DNA of 64,000 nucleotides, taken from positions 62,001 through 126,000 of the forward strand of contig DASRDU010000129.1 in assembly GCA_035652435.1 (NCBI GenBank). The letters run 5' to 3'. The DNA is from DASRDU01 sp035652435. GTDB taxonomy: Bacteria; Acidobacteriota; Blastocatellia; RBC074. The notes under the pieces are model-generated. The model was given only the letters and a program-made list of their open reading frames with translations, had not been told where the DNA came from and did no database searches. A program made the translations under genes and the position numbers. Shown piece by piece: positions 33,666 through 42,385 of this stretch; the stretch's first letter is position 1; each line of letters opens with the position of its first letter.

Positions 33666-35366
33666 GTGTCAGAGACCAGAGCTTCGAACCAGGAACGATA
33701 CTATCTGACTGCCCTGATGCTGCTCGGGGCGGGGCTGCTCTTTTACGCCTCAGGCCGATTGCCGATGATCGGTCCGGATGAGCCGCGCTACGCCCAGGTG
33801 GCGCGCGAAATGTATCAGTCAGGCGACTGGATCACGCCCCGCCTGGGCGGAATTCACTGGTTTGAAAAACCGGCGCTGACTTACTGGCTGGTGGCAGCGG
33901 GTTACGCGATCTTCGGGGTTTCCGAACTGGCGGCGCGCCTCGGCGTCGCGCTCGTTGCCGGTCTGAGCGCGCTGATGCTCTATTTCTTCGGTCGCCGGGT
34001 GCATTCGGCGCGGTACGGCTATCTGAGCGCGGCCGTGCTGCTCTCAAGCGGCCTCTGGCTGGGCTTCGGGCGCGGGGCCACGTTCGACACCCCGCTCGCG
34101 ATGGCAATTGAAATGGCGCTGCTCGCGTTCTATCTGTGGGAGCGCGGGCAGACGACGGAATCGGCAAACCATAAAAACTTCTGGTGGTATGTCTGCTCGT
34201 TCGCGCTGGGGCTGGCGGTGCTGGCCAAAGGGCTGGTCGGGATTGTTTTGCCGGCGGGGATCATCGGCCTTTACCTGCTCATCACCCGCCGGCTGATGAC
34301 GGTGCTGAAACGGCCCGGGCTGCTGCTCGTCGGCGCGGCTATTTTCCTCGCGACCTGTGCGACGTGGTACGGGCCGATGTTTGCGCGGCACGGGCGCGAA
34401 TTCTGGGATGAATTTTTTCTGGCGCATCACTTCCAGCGCTACTTCACGAACAAGTACCAGCACCCGCAGCCGTTCTATTTTTTCTTCGCCATCGCGCTGC
34501 TCGGTTGTCTGCCCTGGTCATTTCACCTGGTGGCGGCGGGCAATGTGATCCGGCGGTGGCGCGTGTTTACGGGCGCAAAGCCTGTGGAAAAGGCCGACCG
34601 GCTGCGGCTCCTTTTATGGTTGTGGGTGCTGCTGCCGGTCATCTTCTTTTCGTTTTCCGGCTCGAAGCTGCCGGGTTACATCCTGCCCGTTTTTCCGGCA
34701 GTGGCATTGCTTATCAGTCAGGAACTCGACCTGTTATGGGAGGTCGGTTGCTCCCGGCGATTCAGGCTGGCGAGCGTGATCAATGGACTGATGCTGTTAC
34801 TGGCCGGGGCCGCCGTCTGGTTGCGGGGTCGCCCCGCAACGGGGGCGGGTGAAACAGAGGTTCGAATCGCGGCGGCGGTGATCATAGTGGTCGCCATCGC
34901 TTACCTCGCGGCGCTGTGGTCACGCCGGGAAAAGGCCGCCACTTTGTTCCTGCCATTCGGCGTGATGCTCATCGTCGTGGCCGCCAGTCATCTGGTTTTT
35001 CAGGGACTGGGCCGCCAGGCGTCAATGCGCGAGCTGTCCGAGCTGGCTGCGCAATCAGCCCGGCCCGGCGAACGGCTCGCCTTTTACATCAACACCGAAC
35101 AGAGCCTGAACTATTACGCGCCCGGGCTGCCGCTGCGCGACGAGAAGGCGGCGATGATCACGGTGATGAATGAAGAGGAGGTGGCGGCGCTGCTCGAAAA
35201 ATACCGGCTGCCGAGCCTGCTCGTGATCTCGCTCAGAAGGTGGAGCGGCGGACTCACGAGTACTGATCTGCTGACCACAGAACTCCTGGGTCAGCAGGAA
35301 AGAGCCAACCGGCACAATGACGGGCTGGACGATTTGTTGTTATTACGGGTTCGTTTGCGCCGCTGA
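33666..35366 (+). CDS. ArnT/PMT-like family 39/83 glycosyltransferase
   Basis: Membrane glycosyltransferase with about 10-12 hydrophobic helices. The first periplasmic loop carries 'PMIGPDEPRYAQVAREM', with the Asp-Glu pair typical of GT-C enzymes that use polyprenyl-phosphate sugars (ArnT type). 'GGIHWFEKPALTYWL' is also family-typical. It probably adds a sugar to lipid A or another envelope glycan. The start is uncertain. GTG at 33666 begins just before the first helix, while an ATG at 33555 lies within the repeat element. The 3' end overlaps the convergent hydrolase gene by 24 bases. Confidence 0.85.
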   Translation: MSETRASNQERYYLTALMLLGAGLLFYASGRLPMIGPDEPRYAQVAREMYQSGDWITPRLGGIHWFEKPALTYWLVAAGYAIFGVSELAARLGVALVAGLSALMLYFFGRRVHSARYGYLSAAVLLSSGLWLGFGRGATFDTPLAMAIEMALLAFYLWERGQTTESANHKNFWWYVCSFALGLAVLAKGLVGIVLPAGIIGLYLLITRRLMTVLKRPGLLLVGAAIFLATCATWYGPMFARHGREFWDEFFLAHHFQRYFTNKYQHPQPFYFFFAIALLGCLPWSFHLVAAGNVIRRWRVFTGAKPVEKADRLRLLLWLWVLLPVIFFSFSGSKLPGYILPVFPAVALLISQELDLLWEVGCSRRFRLASVINGLMLLLAGAAVWLRGRPATGAGETEVRIAAAVIIVVAIAYLAALWSRREKAATLFLPFGVMLIVVAASHLVFQGLGRQASMRELSELAAQSARPGERLAFYINTEQSLNYYAPGLPLRDEKAAMITVMNEEEVAALLEKYRLPSLLVISLRRWSGGLTSTDLLTTELLGQQERANRHNDGLDDLLLLRVRLRR

Positions 35367-36356
35367 AGGTCTGGCCAGCGCGGCTTTCGTCTCGCCGCCG
35401 AGGACCTGCCCCCCCTCACGCGGCAGGGAGCGGCGGAAGTAGCTGACGATGCGGTCGTCGTAAGCGGCCTGATCCGGGCCTTCGAGCCGCGTAGCGCGGC
35501 TGTGGTCGAAAGTCACGAGTTCCTTCTGCCCGCTCGAGATCGCAAACAGATCTTTCGTCGAGCGGTCAAAAGCCCCGGCGGAGCTGCTGGTCACGAACCA
35601 GACCTTCTGCGAGCTTAACCTGCCGACGGCGTCATCAACCGAAACCTTGTCATAGTGGCCCATGAAGTAACACCTCAATCCGAGCTTCAGGAAGCCGTCC
35701 AGTTCGATCCCGGCATTATTGAACATTTCGCCCATCAGCGAGCGCGTCAGCAGGCTCGGATCGCGATAAACGCCGTCAACGATCACCACCCGGACGGCCG
35801 GGTCGCGATGGGCCACGGCCAGCGCGGCACAGCCGCCCAGCGAGACGCCGTAAAGGCCGATGCGCGACGGATCGAGCAGCGGCTGCCCGTTGCCCTGCTT
35901 CATCCCCTTCAGAAAGTTGACGGCGGCCAGCAGGTCTTCGCTTTCGTAATCGCCCAGCGAAGTCCACTGGACCGGGCTCATTCCATGCCCGCGCAGGTCG
36001 GGCAGCAGCACATGGTAACCGGCGTCGCGCAGCTTGACCCCGAGATCGAGCAGTTGCGAACGGTTGTGGCCGTAGCCGTGATTCAGAACGAGCGCGGGCG
36101 CGCCGACCGTCCCGCGCAAAAACCAGCCGACGGCCCTGGTTCCGTCCTGATTAGCCCACTGCTCCTCGCTCCAGGCCAGACTGCCGGTCAGCACCGTATA
36201 CTGCTGTGGCGTGACTTCTTCCTTCGTCCGTTTCGGGTGAGTCACCAGATAGACAAGGTACCCGGCAAATAATCCAAGGACGATCACCACGCCTGCAACC
36301 GCAGGCAGCAGCGCGCTGACAAAACGGATGATAATATTACGCTGTTTGACTGCCAT
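35343..36356 (-). CDS. Membrane-anchored alpha/beta hydrolase
   Basis: A 337-aa protein with an N-terminal membrane anchor ('FVSALLPAVAGVVIVLGLFAGYLVYLV') and an alpha/beta hydrolase domain. The nucleophile is Ser172 in GVSLGG; the oxyanion segment 'LVLNHGYGHNRSQLLD' and 'LLPDLRGHGMS' are clear. The Asp/His of the triad are likely in the last 80 residues ('TFDHSRATRLEGPD'). The ATG at 36356 is preceded by GGGAAAG; longer frames upstream run antisense through hslO and are not real. The natural substrate is unknown. Confidence 0.87.
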   Translation of the reverse strand: MAVKQRNIIIRFVSALLPAVAGVVIVLGLFAGYLVYLVTHPKRTKEEVTPQQYTVLTGSLAWSEEQWANQDGTRAVGWFLRGTVGAPALVLNHGYGHNRSQLLDLGVKLRDAGYHVLLPDLRGHGMSPVQWTSLGDYESEDLLAAVNFLKGMKQGNGQPLLDPSRIGLYGVSLGGCAALAVAHRDPAVRVVIVDGVYRDPSLLTRSLMGEMFNNAGIELDGFLKLGLRCYFMGHYDKVSVDDAVGRLSSQKVWFVTSSSAGAFDRSTKDLFAISSGQKELVTFDHSRATRLEGPDQAAYDDRIVSYFRRSLPREGGQVLGGETKAALARPSAAQTNP

Positions 36357-36447
36357 GATCTTTCCCGTTGGTCGTGAGCGGAAACTGTTTGAGGGAAGGG
36401 GGCCGCTTCTCGCGGGTTGTTCGGACGAAATGTCGGGGCGACGTTTC

Positions 36448-36455
36448 GGGAGGGG
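36448..36455 (+). promoter_or_regulatory. Ribosome binding site GGGAGGGG deciding the hslO start at 36462
   Basis: GGGAGGGG lies 6 bases before the ATG at 36462. The downstream ATG at 36492 lacks such a site. Confidence 0.6.
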
Positions 36456-36461
36456 CCTGAT

Positions 36462-37427
36462 ATGCAACCGAAATATAACACAGACACCTTGATGAAAACA
36501 GAACTTTCCAATTCGCACTCTAATGATCACCTGATCCAGGCCGTCGCCGCGGATGCGACGGTGCGCGCCATCGCCGCGGTGACGACCGGTCTGGTTGACG
36601 AGGCCAGCAAACGACATGGCGCGTCGGGCACGGCGTCTGCCGCACTCGGGCGCGCGCTGACCGGCGCACTGATGCTGGGCCGGACATTCAAGGATCTCGA
36701 ACGCATCACACTGCAATTTCGCGGTGACGGCCCGATTGGGACCATTACCGCCGAAGCCAGCGCTCAGGGCACCGTGCGCGGTTACATCAATAACCCGGCG
36801 GCCGACCTGCCGCCGAATGAGCAGGGCAAACTTGACGTGGCCGGCGTGATCGGCCAGGGAATGATGCACGTCATCCGTGAAGCGGCTTATGAGATGGGCT
36901 TCACGAAGGAGCCTTACTACGGCTCGGTGCCGCTGGTGTCGGGCGAGATCGCCGAAGACATCGTCTATTACCTGTCCGTCTCCGAGCAGATTCCGTCCGC
37001 CGTCTCGCTCGGCGTTTTCGTCGGCCCCGATGAAGTCCGCGACTGCCGCGTGATCGCCGCCGGAGGGTTTCTGATCCAGACGCTGCCCGGGGCCGGGCCC
37101 GAGATGATTGCCGCCATTGAGGCATCGGTTTCACGCGCGCCGCATGCGACGGAGATGATCCGGCAGGGCGCCCGTGCCCGCGAGATATTGCAGATCGCGC
37201 TCGGCGACATCCCGTTTGAAGTGCTGGACGAGCGCCCGGTCGAATTCCGCTGCACCTGCTCGTATGAACGCGCCGTCAACATCGTCTCCTGTCTGGAACG
37301 CGATGAGGTCGAGGATATGCTGGAGAAGGATAAAGGCGCAGAAATGACCTGTCATTTCTGCAACGAGGTTTACTGGCTGGACGAAGCAGCGCTGGAAAAG
37401 ATTCTGGCGCCGCCATTGGTCATGTGA
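36462..37427 (+). CDS. hslO: Redox-regulated chaperone Hsp33
   Basis: A 321-aa cytoplasmic holdase activated by oxidative unfolding. The N-terminal domain is typical ('GRALTGALMLGRTFKDLERI', 'GYINNPAADLPP'). The C-terminal zinc switch is complete: CTC (CxC), then CHFC (CxxC) at the end of the protein, giving the four cysteine ligands. It is divergent from the hydrolase gene; the 37454-37780 gene is convergent at its end. Confidence 0.95.
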   Translation: MQPKYNTDTLMKTELSNSHSNDHLIQAVAADATVRAIAAVTTGLVDEASKRHGASGTASAALGRALTGALMLGRTFKDLERITLQFRGDGPIGTITAEASAQGTVRGYINNPAADLPPNEQGKLDVAGVIGQGMMHVIREAAYEMGFTKEPYYGSVPLVSGEIAEDIVYYLSVSEQIPSAVSLGVFVGPDEVRDCRVIAAGGFLIQTLPGAGPEMIAAIEASVSRAPHATEMIRQGARAREILQIALGDIPFEVLDERPVEFRCTCSYERAVNIVSCLERDEVEDMLEKDKGAEMTCHFCNEVYWLDEAALEKILAPPLVM

Positions 37428-37453
37428 GGAGATCGGCCCCCGGAGCCGCACGC

Positions 37454-37780
37454 TCACGAACCGATTTGTTCGCGGAACTGCCGCAGCGTCTCCGATTTCG
37501 CCAGCTCTTCGGCATAGAGGCGCTCGAACAGACGGCTCTTGATTTCAGCCCTGGTCAGCCCCGGCGGGAAAGAAGCAGGAATAACTTCTCTGGCCGTGTC
37601 GAACATCGAGGCCGCCATCCTGATCCGCTCCTCGCTGGAACGAGCCATGAGCATCTCTCTGAAAAGCTTTTCAACTTCGGGCGTAGTGTCCATCCCCGGT
37701 TCAAGCACTCCAGCCGGATTGCCGTCAGCCCGAAGCCGGCCGGTCCGTTCATCGCGCAGCACATCGAATTCCAGCGACAT
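37454..37780 (-). CDS. Conserved hypothetical protein, 108 aa
   Basis: A small soluble protein without signal or membrane helix. It contains 'LTRAEIKSRLFERLYAEELA', a helical segment also seen in small conserved proteins of other phyla. It starts 15 bases after the purL stop in the same direction, so it is likely cotranscribed with purQ-purL. No function can be assigned. Confidence 0.6.
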   Translation of the reverse strand: MSLEFDVLRDERTGRLRADGNPAGVLEPGMDTTPEVEKLFREMLMARSSEERIRMAASMFDTAREVIPASFPPGLTRAEIKSRLFERLYAEELAKSETLRQFREQIGS

Positions 37781-37795
37781 AAAGTTGCCCGGGTT

Positions 37796-40126
37796 TCAGT
37801 GCAGGTTTCCAGCGAGCGACCCGTCCCACGCCGCTTCCAGTTCATTGACTGAACGATTGACAAGTGGTTTGCCGTTAACCGCGATCTGCAAATCACCGCC
37901 GCCGACCTCCCCAATCACGGCGCAGGCCGCGCCGGTCTGTCGCGCAATTTCCTTCACCCGTTCGACCTGCTCAGGCTTTGCGGTGATGACAACGCGCGAA
38001 GGCGATTCGCCAAACAGTAATGCGGCGTTGCTCAACGCTTCATCCGCCCCGGCAATCTCCGGCCTGAGATCTGTCGGCAGGGCAATCCGCGCGCCGATGG
38101 CCTGATGGCGGTAATGCGAGAAGCAGCATTCAGCCAGGGCCACCGCCAGCCCGCCGTCCGAGCAATCGTGGGCCGAACGAATCAGCCCGCTCTGAATCGC
38201 TTCGAGGCAGGCGCGCTGTACGGCCTGTTCCGCCACGAGATCGAGCCTCGGCGCGTCGCCCGCGACCTCACCGATCACGCTCGCCACGAGTTCAGTCGCG
38301 CCGAAATCCGCGCGCGTTTCGCCAAGCAGCAGGATCGCGTCGCCGGCCTCCCTGAACCACTGCGTCGTGATGTGCTTCGCGTCTTCGATCAGGCCGAGCA
38401 TGCCGATGACCGGGGTCGGGTAAATGCCGCGCCCTTCGGTTTCGTTGTAAAAGCTCACGTTGCCGCCGGTGACGGGAGTGCCGAGCGCGCGACAAACCTC
38501 GCTGATTCCGTCAACCGTGTCGCTGAAGGACTTCATCACTTCGGGCCGCTCCGGGCTGGCGAAGTTCAGGCAGTTGGTGATCGCGAGCGGGCGCGCGCCG
38601 CTGCACACGACGTTGCGCGCGGCTTCGGCCACCGCCAGCTTCGCTCCTTCCAGCGGGTTCGCCGCACAATAGCGCCCGTTGCCGTCAAGCGACATCGCCA
38701 GCGACCGCCGCGTCTCCTTGACCCGCAACACGGCTGCGTCCGAACCCGGCAGCACCACCGTGTTGGTGCGCACCATGTGATCGTACTGGCGGTAAACCCA
38801 CTGCTTCGAGGCGATGTTTGGCGCGGCGAGCAGTCGCAACAGCACTTCATTCATCAATTGTTCATTGCCGACCTTGCCGGCGAGGGCTTCCAATCCGGCG
38901 GCGACTTTCGGCGTTACGTCTTCGGCGGTCGCGGCAGCAGTGGCAGCCATCGGGCGATTGTAACGGGGCGCTTCATCAGTAAGAGCTTTGTTGGGAATGT
39001 CGGCGACGAGTTCGCCTTTGTGCCAGACGCGCAGCTTTGGTTCGGCGATCACCCGGCCAATCGTCGCGACATCGAGATCCCATTTGCGGAAGATGTCAGC
39101 CACCTGATTTTCATGACCCGGCTTCGCGACGATCAGCATGCGCTCCTGCGATTCCGAAAGCATCATCTCGTAAGCTGTCATATTCAGTTCACGCTGCGGC
39201 ACCAGATCGAGATTCAACTCGACGCCGTTGCCCGCGCGCGCGCCCATCTCGCACGAAGACGATGTCAGCCCGGCCGCGCCCATATCCTGAATGCCGATGA
39301 TGGCCCCGGCGCGCATGGCTTCGAGACAGGCTTCGAGCAAAAGCTTTTCCGAGAAAGGATCGCCGACCTGCACCGTCGGGCGCTTCTCCATCGCGGCATC
39401 GTCGAACTCAGCCGAGGCCATCGTCGCGCCGTGAATGCCGTCACGCCCGGTCTTCGCGCCGACATAGATCACCGCGTTGCCGACGCCTTCGGCCTTGCCG
39501 TAGAAAATCTGCTCGCGGCGAACCAGACCGAGCGCGAACGCATTGACCAGCGGGTTGAGCGAATAACAATCGGCGAAGTAAACTTCGCCACCGATTGTCG
39601 GAACTCCAAACGCATTACCGTAGTCGCCCAAACCTTTCACCACCCCAGCCATAATTCTCCGATTACGCGCAACCGTACTGGCCGACGTCTGCTCCTTCGA
39701 TTCGTCAACGCCTTCGTCCCTGATCGGCCCGAAGCGCAGGCTGTCCATCGCCGCCACGGGGCGCGCGCCCATCGTGAAAATATCGCGCAGGATGCCGCCG
39801 ACGCCCGTCGCCGCGCCCTGGTAGGGTTCGATGAATGAGGGGTGATTGTGCGATTCGATCTTGAAAGCCACGCACCAGCCGTCGCCGATGTCAACGATCC
39901 CGGCATTCTCGCCCGGCCCCTGCACCAGACAATCGCCTTCGACGGGCAGCCGCTTCAGGTGAACTTTCGACGACTTGTATGAACAATGCTCCGACCACAT
40001 CACCGAAAAGATGCCGAGTTCCGTGAAGTTCGGTTCGCGGCCCATCAGTTGTCTGATGCGCTCATATTCTTCGGGCGTGACGTTGTGCTGTGCGAGGATT
40101 TCAGGAGTGATGACTGGTTCAGACAT
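37796..40126 (-). CDS. purL: Phosphoribosylformylglycinamidine synthase subunit PurL
   Basis: Catalyses the ATP-dependent conversion of FGAR to FGAM in purine synthesis, using ammonia from PurQ. The 776-aa size is that of the small PurL type, which needs separate PurQ and PurS. Typical segments are 'MWSEHCSYKSSK', 'FKIESHNHPSFIEPYQGAATG' (catalytic His), 'IQDMGAAGL' and 'HDCSDGGLAVALAECCF'. The start at 40126 is inferred from family alignment; the ATG at 40213 would add 29 residues over a stretch of short AT-containing repeats (CGCAATC-like). purQ lies immediately upstream. Confidence 0.96.
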   Translation of the reverse strand: MSEPVITPEILAQHNVTPEEYERIRQLMGREPNFTELGIFSVMWSEHCSYKSSKVHLKRLPVEGDCLVQGPGENAGIVDIGDGWCVAFKIESHNHPSFIEPYQGAATGVGGILRDIFTMGARPVAAMDSLRFGPIRDEGVDESKEQTSASTVARNRRIMAGVVKGLGDYGNAFGVPTIGGEVYFADCYSLNPLVNAFALGLVRREQIFYGKAEGVGNAVIYVGAKTGRDGIHGATMASAEFDDAAMEKRPTVQVGDPFSEKLLLEACLEAMRAGAIIGIQDMGAAGLTSSSCEMGARAGNGVELNLDLVPQRELNMTAYEMMLSESQERMLIVAKPGHENQVADIFRKWDLDVATIGRVIAEPKLRVWHKGELVADIPNKALTDEAPRYNRPMAATAAATAEDVTPKVAAGLEALAGKVGNEQLMNEVLLRLLAAPNIASKQWVYRQYDHMVRTNTVVLPGSDAAVLRVKETRRSLAMSLDGNGRYCAANPLEGAKLAVAEAARNVVCSGARPLAITNCLNFASPERPEVMKSFSDTVDGISEVCRALGTPVTGGNVSFYNETEGRGIYPTPVIGMLGLIEDAKHITTQWFREAGDAILLLGETRADFGATELVASVIGEVAGDAPRLDLVAEQAVQRACLEAIQSGLIRSAHDCSDGGLAVALAECCFSHYRHQAIGARIALPTDLRPEIAGADEALSNAALLFGESPSRVVITAKPEQVERVKEIARQTGAACAVIGEVGGGDLQIAVNGKPLVNRSVNELEAAWDGSLAGNLH

Positions 40127-40227
40127 TTTCGATTGCGGATTTCGGGTTGCAGATTGCGGAATGGGGAATAAAGCCCCGGAGTTCGGGCGGAGCTGCTGAC
40201 TTCGGCTCATCACTCCGCGATTCGCAG

Positions 40228-40935
40228 TTATCTGGTCTTCAGCATTTCGCCCACCGCGACGGCCAGCGAGCGGAAGAGGACCCGGCCGTCATGGCTGTTG
40301 AGCAGATCCTCGGAGGCGCGCTCGGGGTGCGGCATCATGCCAAGGACGTTGCGTTCGCGATTGCAGATGCCCGCGATGTTGGCGAGCGCGCCGTTCGGAT
40401 TCGAGGCTTCGGTCGCCCGGCCTCCCGCGTCGCAGTAACGGAAGATCACGCGGCCTTCGCTCTCCAGTTCGACCAGCGTTTCGGGGTCGCAGAAGTAATT
40501 GCCGTCCCCATGCGCGATGGGCATGCTCAGCACCTGCCCCGGCTGGCAGGCGGCGGTGAAAGGCGTGTCGGTCTGCTCGACGCGGACGTTGATGTGTTCG
40601 CAGACGAATTTCAGATTCTTATTGCGCAGCAGCACGCCCGGCAGCAGCCCGGCTTCGCAGAGAATCTGAAAGCCGTTGCAGATGCCCATCACCGGCCCGC
40701 CGTCACCGGCGAACCTGATGACCGAGCGCATGACGGGCGAGAATCGCGCAATCGCGCCCGTCCGCAGGTAATCACCGTACGAGAACCCGCCCGGCAGGAT
40801 GATCGCATCAAAGCGGCTGATGTCTTCTTCCTTGTGCCAGATGAAGTCCACGGGCTGGCCGATGACTTTGCTGATGACGTGGTAGGTGTCGTGATCACAA
40901 TTCGATCCGGGGAAAACTACGACTCCGAATTTCAT
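40228..40935 (-). CDS. purQ: Phosphoribosylformylglycinamidine synthase glutaminase subunit PurQ
   Basis: A class I glutamine amidotransferase of 235 aa supplying ammonia to PurL. The nucleophile Cys lies in GICNGFQ, and the His/Glu pair in MPHPERASE. 'VVFPGSNCDHDT' is the typical N-terminus. About 100 bases separate it from the purL start. PurS, needed by the small-PurL complex, is not found beside it, so purS must lie elsewhere. The upstream gene is divergent. Confidence 0.96.
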   Translation of the reverse strand: MKFGVVVFPGSNCDHDTYHVISKVIGQPVDFIWHKEEDISRFDAIILPGGFSYGDYLRTGAIARFSPVMRSVIRFAGDGGPVMGICNGFQILCEAGLLPGVLLRNKNLKFVCEHINVRVEQTDTPFTAACQPGQVLSMPIAHGDGNYFCDPETLVELESEGRVIFRYCDAGGRATEASNPNGALANIAGICNRERNVLGMMPHPERASEDLLNSHDGRVLFRSLAVAVGEMLKTR

Positions 40936-41088
40936 TGGAAGGCCTTGTCCTTTGGCTTAAAGGTGAGACGCTAAGTTGAGTTTTTACTACATCAGTCGCC
41001 GATTGTCCAGGAAAGTGCTTTTCCACTTCCCGTCATCTTGACGATGGATCCACCGTTCAACTACGCTACGGCGCCCGTTTTCTTCGTC

Positions 41089-41165
41089 CGGCAGACTTTC
41101 CCGTCGGCCGGTTGTTTCCATCAAAGGTCGTTTGTGCAGTCGGCAGCGAGCCGGAAAGTCTGCCG
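41089..41165. repeat. 13-bp inverted repeat upstream of the SDR gene
   Basis: CGGCAGACTTTCC at 41089-41101 and GGAAAGTCTGCCG at 41153-41165 are exact complements around 51 bases. It lies in the divergent region of purQ and the SDR gene, ending 10 bases before the SDR start, so it could mask the ribosome site in RNA. Confidence 0.45.
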
Positions 41166-41175
41166 CACATCGCCC

Positions 41176-41973
41176 ATGTCCGAATGGAAAAACAAAACAG
41201 CCCTCATTACCGGCGCCTCTTACGGCATCGGCGAAGCCTTTGCCCGCCGGCTCGCGGCAGACGGCGCGAACCTGATCATCACCGCCCGTTCGCGTGACCG
41301 GCTGGACGGGCTCGCCGGCGAATTGCGTGAGCGGCATCGCGTAAAGGTCACGGTCATCGAAGCCGACCTCGCCAATCCAGATGCCCCTGTGGAAATCTTC
41401 ACCGCGACCGAAGGCGCGGGGCTTCAGGTTGACCTGCTCGTCAACAACGCGGGTTTCGGCCTGGTCGGTGATTTTGCCAGCCAGCCGCGCGAAAAAATTC
41501 TGGAGATGATTCAGGTCAACGTCACGGCTCTCACTGCCCTCGCGCACCTTTACCTGCACCCGATGCTCAGGCGCGAGTCCGGCGCGATCATCAATCTGGC
41601 TTCGACCGCCTCGTTCCAGGCGGTGCCCTACTTCGCGGTTTACGCGGCGACGAAGGCATTTATTCTGATCTTCAGCGAGTCACTCTGGGCCGAGTGCGGT
41701 GGATCCAGCGTGCGGGTTCTGGCATTGTGCCCCGGCCCCGTGGCCACCCATTTTCAGGAAGTCGCCGGCACCGCCAGGCGCCGCCTGCCGGAAAAGATGC
41801 AGACCGCCGATGAAGTCGTCGAGACCGGGCTGAAGGCGCTCGCGCAGGGTCGCAGCCACGTCGTTTCGGGATTCAATAACCGGCTGATGGTTGAAGTCGA
41901 ACGATTCGTGCCGCGCGACGTCGTCACCCGGATGGCGGAACGAATGTTTCGCCAGTTTTCAGACAGGGAATAA
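41176..41973 (+). CDS. Short-chain dehydrogenase/reductase
   Basis: A 265-aa classical SDR with cofactor motif 'ITGASYGIGEAFARRL', NNAG in 'DLLVNNAGFG', catalytic Ser in 'NLASTASFQAV' and YxxxK in 'YAATKAF'. 'CPGPVATHF' follows. The sequence is of the type often annotated as DltE-like or short-chain oxidoreductase; substrate unknown. The ATG at 41176 begins right before the first strand; an upstream ATG at 41038 would put the hairpin at 41089-41165 in the coding sequence. Confidence 0.9.
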   Translation: MSEWKNKTALITGASYGIGEAFARRLAADGANLIITARSRDRLDGLAGELRERHRVKVTVIEADLANPDAPVEIFTATEGAGLQVDLLVNNAGFGLVGDFASQPREKILEMIQVNVTALTALAHLYLHPMLRRESGAIINLASTASFQAVPYFAVYAATKAFILIFSESLWAECGGSSVRVLALCPGPVATHFQEVAGTARRRLPEKMQTADEVVETGLKALAQGRSHVVSGFNNRLMVEVERFVPRDVVTRMAERMFRQFSDRE

Positions 41974-42024
41974 ACCTGTTGTAATCGTTCAGCCGGCCCT
42001 GATGAATCGGGAGTTATTTCATTT

Positions 42025-42327
42025 ATGCCCGAGACAAAGATTATCTACAGTGGCTTTTGGGATGTACCGCATGCTTTCGTTGCGAGTCACGAAAACACAC
42101 AGTATCTCTTCCGTCGGGATTTCGATGACGACCTTGACGACTACTCACCCGAATACGACGTGTATATTCTCCCGAATCTTTCACAGGAGGAAATAGAAGC
42201 CTCCTGGGGCTCGTTAGAGGAAAAAGGCACCTATATCGGCAAGATACCTGTCAAACAAGTCGCCTTTGAGCCTACAAAAAAATTGTCAATTGACACAGTC
42301 ACATTTGACCGATTGCCCACCCGATAA
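42025..42327 (+). CDS. Small acidic hypothetical protein upstream of the methyltransferase
   Basis: A 100-aa soluble protein rich in Asp, Glu and Tyr ('FRRDFDDDLDDYSPEYDVY'). Its base composition is clearly lower in GC than that of its neighbours, which may point to transfer. I do not recognise a named domain; proteins of similar layout occur as isolated hypotheticals. It starts 51 bases after the SDR gene and ends 58 bases before the methyltransferase start. A role linked to the methyltransferase, for example as an immunity or accessory protein, is possible but only a guess. Confidence 0.65.
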   Translation: MPETKIIYSGFWDVPHAFVASHENTQYLFRRDFDDDLDDYSPEYDVYILPNLSQEEIEASWGSLEEKGTYIGKIPVKQVAFEPTKKLSIDTVTFDRLPTR

Positions 42328-42385
42328 CGGCGACCGTTGCTACAGACTCGCCCAATTCGGGCAACCAACTGAACGCATATAACCA

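Noticed and set aside
34818..34840. Short perfect inverted repeat in the ArnT-like gene
   Set aside because: It lies within well-behaved coding sequence for a membrane protein and is explained by Arg/Gly codons.
34855..34875. GGTTCGAATC-like sequence resembling a tRNA T-arm
   Set aside because: It is inside a coding region and no acceptor or anticodon arm can be formed around it; no tRNA was found in the window.
36357..36869. N-terminal extension of the alpha/beta hydrolase frame
   Set aside because: The extra residues are antisense to hslO; the ATG at 36356 has a ribosome site and begins the membrane anchor.
38105..39838. 577-aa open frame on the plus strand
   Set aside because: It lies fully antisense to purL, shows no domain and has the Arg/His-rich composition typical of shadow frames in high-GC DNA.
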